Shown: in pieces, positions 44,699 to 52,131 of the stretch
Position numbering within the stretch: position 1 is the first letter of the stretch
Layout of the letters: every line of letters starts with the position of its first letter
Source of the DNA: Saprospiraceae bacterium
GTDB taxonomy: Bacteria; Bacteroidota; Bacteroidia; Chitinophagales; Saprospiraceae
Assembly: GCA_016709995.1 (NCBI GenBank)
Contig: JADJLQ010000001.1
Span: forward strand, 1,956,001 to 2,020,000
Length of the DNA: 64,000 nucleotides
Reading direction: 5' to 3'
Notes under the pieces: generated by a model
Database searches by the model: none
The model's input: the letters and a program-made list of their open reading frames with translations, nothing else
Told to the model about the DNA's origin: nothing
Made by a program: the position numbers and the translations under genes

Positions 44699-45448
44699 AT
44701 GGAAGAATCTATCAATGATCCCTCGACATTTAAGAAAAGGACTTTATTGTGTGTACTCGTAGTACTCACTATCATAGGCCTGGACCAATGGCTCAAAATC
44801 TGGGTAAAAACCCATATGGGTTATGGCGATGAGTTTAAGATTATGGGATTAGATTGGGCCCGGATCCATTTTGTTGAAAATGATGGTATGGCATTCGGCA
44901 TTTCTTTGGGCGGTAGTATTGGAAAACTATTGTTGAGCTCATTTAGGATCATTGCAGTTGGATTTTTGATCTAAATCTTATACCGGCTCATCAAGTCAAA
45001 GGAAAATTGGGGACTCCTGGTGTGCTTTTCACTCATCCTGGCAGGAGCTATAGGCAATATATTGGATTCGGCTTTTTATGGCCTTTTTTTTACAGAATCA
45101 TTTTACCAGGGTGGCTTGGCTGAGTATGCTCCTGATCGTGGATATGCTCCCTTTTTGTTCGGGAGGGTGGTCGATATGTTTTATTTCCCTTTGGTTGATA
45201 CCAGGTGGCCCGATTGGGTACCTTTGGTAGGAGGGTCTTCACTACAATTTTTCAGACCAGTGTTTAATGTAGCAGATGCTGCAATATCTACAGGCGTGAT
45301 CAGCCTCATCATTTTCTTCAGAAGTTTTTTTAAAACACAAACGAATACTCCGATCAATGCCACAACTACTGTCGAGCAATCCGTAACGAGCGAAATGACT
45401 GAATTGTCAGATGCCGCCGTAGAGGACTTGCCTGAACAGACGCAGTAA
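44699..45448 (+). pseudogene. lspA: lipoprotein signal peptidase (LspA) interrupted by an in-frame TAA
   Basis: Two readings in the same frame form one LspA of about 249 residues, split by TAA at 44972-44974 (codon 92). Before the stop are the first helix (LLCVLVVLTIIGLDQWLKIWVK) and HFVENDGMAFGISLGG, which is the conserved ENxGxAFG motif. After it, ILYRLIKSKENWGLLVCFS leads to the catalytic Asp in AGAIGNILDS (Asp123) and FNVADAAIS (Asp193). Both catalytic residues lie downstream of the stop. A GTG at 45020 could restart translation but would lose the first helices. The tail after residue 215 is Thr/Glu-rich. LspA is normally essential in bacteria with many lipoproteins, so sequencing error, read-through or a second lspA should be considered. 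The gene has a promoter box at 44684. Confidence 0.9.
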
Positions 45449-45687
45449 GGCTGACAGGTTAATCAGTTTAAGCTTACAAAAATATAATATCCGAAGGGCT
45501 ACTATATAGGAGGAGCTTATTGATTAAAAGTCTTTGCAAGACCTGAGTAAAATAAAATCTGAAAATGGGGAAATTAGCGGGCTGAGAGTCTGAGAGATAG
45601 AGGATGGGAAAACTAAAATTTTTGGGTGTAACTGTTAGAGTCCTTTGACGATCAACCAGTGGGGTTGTTTTAATTTTAACGGAGAAT

Positions 45688-45993
45688 TTATCTGCCAGTA
45701 AAATTATTGATGGCTTTGACTACTTTTTCCATTTTATCATAGTCAATCTGGTAATGCTTAAACTTCCCTTCTTTATTATTATCCACAATACCTACGTTTT
45801 TGAGGATTTTTAAATGTTGAGAAGTAATGCTTTGCTCTATTTTCATCGAATTATAGATTTTGTTGACATTGATCACTTCGTGACGATCAATGAACTCCAA
45901 AATCTTTAATCGGAGGGGGTGAGCAAGTGCCCGCATGAGATCAGAGGAGTATTGTAGTTTTTCCTGATCGAACGTTACTTTGGTTTTCTTCAT
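45688..45993 (-). CDS. ArsR-family winged-helix regulator without metal-site cysteines
   Basis: A 101-residue protein with the ArsR fold: MRALAHPLRLKILEFI, the recognition helix EQSITSQHLKILKNVGIV, and the wing NKEGKFKHYQID. It contains no Cys, so a typical alpha-3N or alpha-5 metal site is absent. It is a likely transcription repressor whose signal is not evident. It lies 215 bp downstream of a paralogue on the same strand and has similar wording around EQSxxSQHLxIL. It may regulate its own operon or neighbours; no target operator was recognised. Confidence 0.9.
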   Translation of the reverse strand: MKKTKVTFDQEKLQYSSDLMRALAHPLRLKILEFIDRHEVINVNKIYNSMKIEQSITSQHLKILKNVGIVDNNKEGKFKHYQIDYDKMEKVVKAINNFTGR

Positions 45994-46142
45994 ACTTACA
46001 TTTTAGTAGTCAATGAATATCTAGCGAGAACAAATATGAAGAATAGATTTAATATGTCCAAGTAAATATTAAAAAAAAATATTATTTGTAAGTAGTTGGA
46101 CTTTTTTTGCAAGTGATTCTCATTAACTCAAGTTCAAAAAAC

Positions 46143-46174
46143 AAAAAACCAATGAACACAATTCATTGGTTTTT
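46143..46174 (-). terminator. strong bidirectional hairpin terminator
   Basis: A 12-bp perfect stem, AAAACCAATGAA (46145-46156) against TTCATTGGTTTT (46162-46173), with a 5-base loop and A/T runs on both sides. It lies 34 bp after the stop of the upstream ArsR gene (46208) and should end its transcript; it would work in either direction. Confidence 0.85.
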
Positions 46175-46207
46175 AATACATTATAATAATGTATGTCAAT
46201 TTTTAGT

Positions 46208-46546
46208 TTAACCCACTAATTCTTCGATCAATTTAGAGATTTGATTCAATCTTTCCTTGTCTAATGAATAATAAATGAATTTCCCCTGCCGGTCAGTGAT
46301 GACCACACCTGCTCTTCGCAAGATGGCCAGGTGCTGCGAAGCGACAGATTGTTCCAGCCTAAGCTTGATATAAATGTCGGTCACAGTCATGTTATCACTC
46401 TCCTCAAGTACTTCGATGATCCGCTGACGCAGCTTATGGTTTACAGCACGTAATACCAAGACAGCACGACGCAAATCCGTGTAATCCAGCTGAATATCTT
46501 TAGGTCCCTTTTTCAGCGTAACAATTTCTTGTTTTTGTTTTTTCAT
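46208..46546 (-). CDS. ArsR-family winged-helix regulator, second copy
   Basis: A 112-residue protein from the ATG at 46546 (an upstream Met at 46567 adds MNHKPGS). The ArsR features are LRAVNHKLRQRIIEVLEES, the recognition helix RLEQSVASQHLAILRRAGVV and the wing DRQGKFIYYSL. It has no Cys, so it is not a classical metal sensor. It is a paralogue of the gene at 45688-45993, separated by a strong terminator, so the two are expressed apart. An inverted repeat AATAT-5-ATATT at 46583-46597 upstream of the start is a possible self-operator, though unproven. Confidence 0.9.
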   Translation of the reverse strand: MKKQKQEIVTLKKGPKDIQLDYTDLRRAVLVLRAVNHKLRQRIIEVLEESDNMTVTDIYIKLRLEQSVASQHLAILRRAGVVITDRQGKFIYYSLDKERLNQISKLIEELVG

Positions 46547-46717
46547 ACTCCCAGGTTTATGGTTCAATGCAATTGTGTTAAGAATATTGTCGATATTGCT
46601 AAAACCATACCAATTTTATAACAGCAACACAAATAAATTATTATTCGTTTGCATAAGGAGAATTTTATTATATAATTAATAGAAATGTGATGCCACAAAT
46701 ATTTGACAATCTTATGA

Positions 46718-47410
46718 TTACATAGATTTTTTATATGCCGGGGCTTTTAAATAATCCGGCACCGCATAGGCTAAATTTTCAAAATTTTTGTTAATAAACT
46801 GATCTAACCCAGGCTTTATAAGGTATCTGGCCAGGACTTCGGCCGATCCAAAATGCAGGTGCGGATGTGGCTCCAGTAATTTTTCGGCCTTGAGGCTACC
46901 ATCCCCTACTATATATATATGTCTGCCAGATGCTAGCCATTGCTCACCACTATTTCGGGTCAATATCAGGGGTTGTGCTGTTATGACTTCCTGAAACAAG
47001 GCATCATAACCTGCATAATATACTTCATCGCGACCTGCATCGATCATACCAAGTATCCATGCTGAGGGATCTACATGTTCGATGGAATGGCAGAGTGCCA
47101 GGAGTGTCGAGACCCCAATCAGAGGTTTTTGAAGGGCCAGGCAAATGCCTTTGGCGGTAGACAGCCCAACTCTTAGACCCGTATAAGATCCCGGACCTTT
47201 GCTGTAAGCCACAGCATCTATTTGCTTGAGTTCTATTCCTGCTCTATTCAATACTGGGTCTAACATGGACGGCAGCAAGGCTGCATGGCGACGGCCACCT
47301 GCCCGATCTATCTCCTCTGATATCAATTGAGTGCCTTGACCCAATGCCACTGAGCATACATCGGTACTGGTCTCAATGCAGAGTATGTATGGAGGTTGGT
47401 CTGTGCTCAA
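46718..47410 (-). CDS. tsaB: tRNA threonylcarbamoyladenosine synthesis protein TsaB
   Basis: A 230-residue protein beginning at a TTG at 47410 (PPYILCIETSTDVCSVALG follows). The ASKHA fold is seen in IETSTDVCSVALGQG and in SKGPGSYTGLRVGLSTAKGI, the TsaB/YeaZ signature. TsaB is the dimerisation subunit that stabilises TsaD in the synthesis of t6A37 in tRNAs that decode ANN codons, and is generally essential. The C-terminal part is short, as usual. It starts 17 bp after the stop of the CtpA-type protease gene on the same strand, so the pair is cotranscribed. Confidence 0.95.
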   Translation of the reverse strand: MSTDQPPYILCIETSTDVCSVALGQGTQLISEEIDRAGGRRHAALLPSMLDPVLNRAGIELKQIDAVAYSKGPGSYTGLRVGLSTAKGICLALQKPLIGVSTLLALCHSIEHVDPSAWILGMIDAGRDEVYYAGYDALFQEVITAQPLILTRNSGEQWLASGRHIYIVGDGSLKAEKLLEPHPHLHFGSAEVLARYLIKPGLDQFINKNFENLAYAVPDYLKAPAYKKSM

Positions 47411-47427
47411 TCGCTTATTTTTAAGTG

Positions 47428-49086
47428 CTACTTTCTGCTCTTTCCTCCTGCAGCGCTTTCTCCATTCAAAATGGAACGATATTTAGCTTGATCATCCAGG
47501 ACACTGATGGCATCCTGGATCTCTTGATCTACCTGCAGCGATTTTTCTATTTTCCCTTTTTGGAGGTAGTATCTCGGTATGATCTCTTTCTCTATATTCT
47601 TCACTATCAATTCCTTATATTGTACCAGCAATTTATCAGGATCTTCTTTTATTCTTTTATTGAGATCATCAAAATCTTTCGACATCGCATTCCATTGTGG
47701 ATGATCCATGGCTTTGGCTTTAAATGCTTCTAAAGCGCCTGTCAGAACTGATTTGTATTCAAATCCGGAGTGTTTCACAAATTTTAAGAAATCCTCAAAC
47801 TCTGTGAAGCTGAATTCGCGCAATGGTTTTATCTCCTGATGCTTCAATTTATAAGCAGTAGCATATTTAAATAAGATATCATCCTTTATCAATTGTTCCA
47901 CAATCTCCGGCATTTTCTCAGCATCAATCACGATGTCCGGCTTTACACCACCACCGTCCAGCACTTTTCTCCCCCCCTTGGTCTTAAACTCCGCCCGGAG
48001 TGAATCTGCGATATTTTTTGGCACCCCATTTTCATATTCTACTCCTTGAATACATCGGCCACTGGGAATATAATACTTAGCAGTAGTGAGCTTGACCTGG
48101 CTGTTGTAGCCGATTTCGCGGGTATTTTGCACCAGGCCTTTACCATAGGTCCTTTGCCCAATGATCACACCCCGATCAAGATCCTGCACCACACCAGATA
48201 CTATCTCTGAAGCAGAGGCTGTGCCCTTATCAACCAATATAGTCAAAGGGATATTTTCATCTACCCCCCCCTGCATGGTTTTAAAGGATCTGTCCCATTC
48301 CTTTACTTTTCCTTTTGTGGTGACCACCAATTCGTTTCTTGGGATAAAGACATTGCATACGTTGACCGCTTCTCTCAGCAAACCTCCCCCATTGTCACGC
48401 AAGTCCAGTATGACTCCAGCCATATTTGGGTTCTCTTTTTTTAGTTTTTGCAGCGCAGCAGCCACATGGCTACCAGCTTGATCGGTAAACACAGTGAGAT
48501 TGATATAACCTACTTTATCCGAGACCATACCGCTATAAGGTACATTGGGCACATCTACTTCTCCACGGGTGATAGAAAATGGCAGTTCAGTTGATTCACC
48601 GGGCCTTTTAATCATTACATCCAGGTTGCTGTCAGCAGCCCCTTGCATCAGGGTAGTAATCTCTTCTTTAGTTTTGCCTATGACAGACTTACCCCCAACA
48701 GACATAATCTGATCACCCAGCCTTACCCCACTCTTATACGCAGGGGATTCTTCAAAGAGCTCGGTGACTGTGGGCAGATCGTCCACCATACGGATGCCGG
48801 CTCCTATACTGTGGTATTTACCCTCAGTAGAAAAACGATAAGTCTCTACCTGGGCTTCAGAAAAATAATTGGTATACGGGTCCAGGGTATTGAGCATAGC
48901 ATCTATACCCGTCTTCATCAGCTTGCCCGGCTCAATATCATCGACATAATAATAGTTGAGCTCTTTATAGATATTGGTGAATAGCTCAATATTTTTAGTG
49001 ATTTCAAAATATCGATTAGGATCAGCAAATCTTGTGAAAGAGAAGAGTAAACCAATAAATACCACCAGGATCAACAATCGTTTCAT
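47428..49086 (-). CDS. S41 C-terminal processing peptidase (CtpA-type)
   Basis: A 552-residue protease with an N-terminal membrane anchor or signal (LLILVVFIGLLFSFTRF). A PDZ domain covers about 85-170 (GIRMVDDLPTVTELFEESPAYKSGVRLGD). The catalytic dyad is Ser291 in GTASASEIVSG and Lys316 in RTYGKGLVQ; 25 residues separate them as in E. coli Prc. LDLRDNGGGLL is the conserved strand. The C-terminal 170 residues are helical. It trims C-termini of periplasmic proteins. It is the first gene of an operon with tsaB. Confidence 0.95.
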   Translation of the reverse strand: MKRLLILVVFIGLLFSFTRFADPNRYFEITKNIELFTNIYKELNYYYVDDIEPGKLMKTGIDAMLNTLDPYTNYFSEAQVETYRFSTEGKYHSIGAGIRMVDDLPTVTELFEESPAYKSGVRLGDQIMSVGGKSVIGKTKEEITTLMQGAADSNLDVMIKRPGESTELPFSITRGEVDVPNVPYSGMVSDKVGYINLTVFTDQAGSHVAAALQKLKKENPNMAGVILDLRDNGGGLLREAVNVCNVFIPRNELVVTTKGKVKEWDRSFKTMQGGVDENIPLTILVDKGTASASEIVSGVVQDLDRGVIIGQRTYGKGLVQNTREIGYNSQVKLTTAKYYIPSGRCIQGVEYENGVPKNIADSLRAEFKTKGGRKVLDGGGVKPDIVIDAEKMPEIVEQLIKDDILFKYATAYKLKHQEIKPLREFSFTEFEDFLKFVKHSGFEYKSVLTGALEAFKAKAMDHPQWNAMSKDFDDLNKRIKEDPDKLLVQYKELIVKNIEKEIIPRYYLQKGKIEKSLQVDQEIQDAISVLDDQAKYRSILNGESAAGGKSRK

Positions 49087-49193
49087 AATGCTTATATAGT
49101 ATGATTTATACGAAAAGTAAAATTAAGGGTAATATTTTTCGCGCTTCTTAAGATTCCCTTAAATGTAGCAGTATCTTTAAAACAGAAACTAGC

Positions 49194-49628
49194 TTATTCT
49201 ACTGCTTCTTTTTGGTCCTTAGTTTGTACTTCCTGGGCTTCAGCTTTTTCGTGAAGACGATCATGTTTTGCCAGAAAGGTATACCATTTAACGACTTTTT
49301 TTATATCACCAATACTGACTCTATCCGGATCATAGTCCGGCAATATTTTTACAAAATAATCCAAAGTGGTCTTTTGGTCAGCCTGAAGGTCAGGAATATT
49401 CAGATCAGATTTTTTCATCGTTTCAAATATCTCTGCAATTGGAGTTGAATCACTTGAAGTATAAATACTGATCGTCTCTAACAAGGAAAATTGATGTTTT
49501 CTAAGTGGAGCAAATTTGGTTTGCCCGTTTTCTATGGACTTGACGATCGCCCCATCAGCTCTGTTAGCAACCATCTCATATAATCCCGGCAGGCCGGTCA
49601 CGAATATTATTTTATTTAAATCTATCAT
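49194..49628 (-). CDS. DUF5606 family protein
   Basis: From the ATG at 49628 the product is 144 residues and begins MIDLNKIIFVTGLPGLYEMV. The N-terminal (I/V)(A/T)GxPGLYxxV motif, then VKSIENGQ and LETISIYTSSDSTPIAEIF, match DUF5606, a Bacteroidota-specific family of unknown role. The C-terminal region is helical and charged. It is monocistronic on the minus strand and opposite the YpdA-like gene, with a 190-bp gap between the starts. A longer start at 49655 is possible but adds nine hydrophobic residues without support. Confidence 0.8.
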   Translation of the reverse strand: MIDLNKIIFVTGLPGLYEMVANRADGAIVKSIENGQTKFAPLRKHQFSLLETISIYTSSDSTPIAEIFETMKKSDLNIPDLQADQKTTLDYFVKILPDYDPDRVSIGDIKKVVKWYTFLAKHDRLHEKAEAQEVQTKDQKEAVE

Positions 49629-49817
49629 GATGCAAAAATAGCCCGAAATGTGCAAAAGTTTTAAAAACCACTATTCGTTTCAATTTTTAGGCCCGCTTAT
49701 CTACTTAACTGCTCCCTTACTTCATCACCTCTCCGATTAACCAATTAACCACATTATCCACTTCCCCACCTAACCAGTCTTCCTACTCCCGACATTTCGC
49801 CCTATTTTTGCGCCTCA

Positions 49818-50807
49818 GTGCAGTACGATTTAATCATTATTGGAGCAGGCCCCATCGGTATAGTTTGTGGCATTGAAGCTAAAAAAGCCGGACTGTCCTA
49901 CCTGATTATCGAAAAAGGCGTATTAGTCAATTCTCTGTACCATTTTCCAGCCAATATGACTTTTTTCTCTACTTCTGTTCTACTGGAGATTGGAGATGTG
50001 CCCTTTATATCCCATACTGACAAACCTACTCGTGATGAGGCACTTGAATATTACAGGCGCATAACTGAAGCTTGGCAGTTGTCGGTGAACTTCTATGAAT
50101 CAGTAGCGCAGATTACCAAAATCGAAGGATCCTTCTATATAAAAACTTCTAAGTCCGAATACCAAGCTTCGAATGTCGTGATCGCAACCGGATTTTACGA
50201 CTTAGAAATCAAATTGAATGTACCAGGCGAAGAGCTACCAAAAGTCAGGCACTATTATGATGATCCCCATCCATATTTCAGACAGGATCTGGCCATCATC
50301 GGTGCCGGCAATTCTGCTTGTGATGCTGCCCTGGAGTGTTGGAAAAAAGGTGCCCGGGTCACGATGATTGTTCGTGAAAATGAGATCAAGGACACCATTA
50401 AATACTGGATCAGGCCAAACATTGAAAACCGCATCAAAAGTGGTGAGATCAAGTCATTTTTTAATGCTCAAGTTCAGGAAATCAAACCAAAAAGTGTACT
50501 GTTTTCTTCAGGAGGTGTCCTGCATGAGATACCTAATGATTATGTGCTCGCCATGACAGGCTATCAACCAGACTATGCCTTTTTAAGTGCTGCCGGCATT
50601 GATTTTGCGCATGATGAATACCATACGCCCATCCATGATGAAAACACGCTGGAGACTAACGTGCATGGTTTATATCTCGCTGGAGTCATCATCGGTGGGT
50701 TGAAGACCAACAAATGGTTTATCGAAAATACCAGGGACCATGGTAAAAAAATAATCGACCATATCCTGTTGAAAAAAAATCACGTTTTCGGAGCCAACAC
50801 AAAATAA
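49818..50807 (+). CDS. YpdA-like FAD-dependent disulfide reductase
   Basis: A 329-residue flavoprotein starting at a GTG (49818). The first Rossmann motif is DLIIIGAGPIGIVCGIEAKK (FAD), the second is LAIIGAGNSACDAALECWKKG (NADPH), and the third conserved FAD contact is VHGLYLAGVIIGG. HFPANMTFFSTS and the TGYQPD motif fit YpdA, the putative bacillithiol disulfide reductase family, rather than thioredoxin reductase, since the CxxC active site is lacking. Whether this organism makes bacillithiol is not shown here. The next gene starts 33 bp downstream, and the two may be cotranscribed. Confidence 0.85.
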   Translation: MQYDLIIIGAGPIGIVCGIEAKKAGLSYLIIEKGVLVNSLYHFPANMTFFSTSVLLEIGDVPFISHTDKPTRDEALEYYRRITEAWQLSVNFYESVAQITKIEGSFYIKTSKSEYQASNVVIATGFYDLEIKLNVPGEELPKVRHYYDDPHPYFRQDLAIIGAGNSACDAALECWKKGARVTMIVRENEIKDTIKYWIRPNIENRIKSGEIKSFFNAQVQEIKPKSVLFSSGGVLHEIPNDYVLAMTGYQPDYAFLSAAGIDFAHDEYHTPIHDENTLETNVHGLYLAGVIIGGLKTNKWFIENTRDHGKKIIDHILLKKNHVFGANTK

Positions 50808-50840
50808 CCCCACCCCATAAACCCCATTCAACTTCTTACC

Positions 50841-51515
50841 ATGAAAAATATAGAATTAGTCATCTTCGATTGTGATGGAGTATTAGTAGATACTGAAAAA
50901 CTGGCCAACCGGGTTTTTATAGAAGAAGTCACCAAATTTGGCTTTCAAATTACCGCGGAAGAGGCCTGGGAACATTTTCCGGGATCCAGATTTGCAGATT
51001 GTGTAGCTTATGTGGAGCACACCAATCAACGAAAATTACCGGTAGAGTTTACAGAGATCTATCGGGAAAAAAGTGCTCAGGTCTTTGCTGCTGAGATGGA
51101 AGCTATACCTGGCATCCTGCACCTGCTCAGCCACCTTGCTCTGCCCAAAGCCGTGGCTTCCAATGGACCTAAAACTACCATTATCGCTAACCTGCATTCT
51201 TGCAAACTCCATCATTTTTTTGAGGAGCAACATATATTTAGTGCCTATGAAGTTCAAAAATGGAAGCCTGAACCGGATCTTCATCTCAACGTATCCAAAG
51301 TGATGGGGATAGATCCTGCCAATTGTGTCGTAATAGAAGACAGCGTACCGGGTATCCAGGGTGCACTCAATGCTAAAATGAAAGTTATTGGATTTAGCCA
51401 TGACGGCCGAAATCAAAAGATCATGAATCTGGACATTCCCATCGTAGACCACCTCGAAAGGGTCTTTGATATTTTACCAGACCGGGCTAAAATGGCTTCC
51501 CCGCTTTTTCTCTGA
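50841..51515 (+). CDS. HAD-superfamily phosphatase (beta-phosphoglucomutase-like)
   Basis: A 224-residue HAD hydrolase. Motif 1 is VIFDCDGVLVDTEK (nucleophile Asp9, acid-base Asp11). Motif 2 is KAVASNGPKTTI, motif 3 is VQKWKPEPDLHLNVSK (Lys), and motif 4 is CVVIEDSVPGIQGALNAKM. The helical cap type and the VDTE motif fit the subfamily that includes beta-phosphoglucomutase and sugar-phosphate phosphatases such as YieH. The substrate cannot be assigned. Its 3' end overlaps that of the convergent YdeI-like gene by 29 bp. Confidence 0.92.
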   Translation: MKNIELVIFDCDGVLVDTEKLANRVFIEEVTKFGFQITAEEAWEHFPGSRFADCVAYVEHTNQRKLPVEFTEIYREKSAQVFAAEMEAIPGILHLLSHLALPKAVASNGPKTTIIANLHSCKLHHFFEEQHIFSAYEVQKWKPEPDLHLNVSKVMGIDPANCVVIEDSVPGIQGALNAKMKVIGFSHDGRNQKIMNLDIPIVDHLERVFDILPDRAKMASPLFL

Positions 51516-51993
51516 GCATCTCATTAAACTTCAGTCCGCGTGATAGAGCGCTTACTGCCAGGGCAATACGATCAGCTTTGGTAGCCTGGGTTTTGGCGGT
51601 TTGCAACCATTTGGTGAAATAGTTTTTGTGGCTTTGCGGCAATTGGTCATATGTCCTAAAAGCGCCTGGAGCTTCCATGAGACAGTCCAAAAAATCCTGA
51701 TCAGCTTGTAAATCGGAAGGATCATATTCGACCTCTACCCGGACCTTGTCACCTGCCGCTTTTTGGATTTTTTTACGCATAATCCCATTGACAGGAAGGA
51801 TAAAGTCACCATCACCCATGGGTACCAGGGCGACTTGATTGATCTCTACATCATCTATTTTGCCCTTCACTCTGAAAGCCGTCTTATGGGAACTCAGTTT
51901 TTGAGCCCTTGCCGAAGAAATGGGTATAAAGGTCCAGCCTGACTTCTCCTTATACTTGCCAAATCGATCTAATGTTGCTGTAAATTTAACCAT
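51487..51993 (-). CDS. YdeI/OmpD-associated family protein (DUF1905)
   Basis: From the ATG at 51993 the protein is 168 residues and begins MVKFTATLDRFG, the DUF1905 N-terminal domain. Its central MGDGDFILPVNGIMRKKI and the C-terminal helical YdeI part (YDQLPQSHKNYFTKWLQTAK, ADRIALAVSALSRG) fit the bacteriocin-protection/YdeI family. Relatives are linked to antimicrobial resistance, but the mechanism is unknown. A longer start at 52029 adds 12 residues. Its last 29 bp overlap the HAD gene, which is transcribed the other way. Confidence 0.85.
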   Translation of the reverse strand: MVKFTATLDRFGKYKEKSGWTFIPISSARAQKLSSHKTAFRVKGKIDDVEINQVALVPMGDGDFILPVNGIMRKKIQKAAGDKVRVEVEYDPSDLQADQDFLDCLMEAPGAFRTYDQLPQSHKNYFTKWLQTAKTQATKADRIALAVSALSRGLKFNEMLREKAGKPF

Positions 51994-52131
51994 GCAGTCC
52001 ACAGATGTTATTCTGTAAAAATATTTCATTTGGGTTAAATAAATATCAAAGTCATTTTGCTAAAGTCAGATGTGTATATTTTTCTTTTATCTTTATAGCC
52101 TTTTAATTAACTCAGATTAGATACTATCCCT

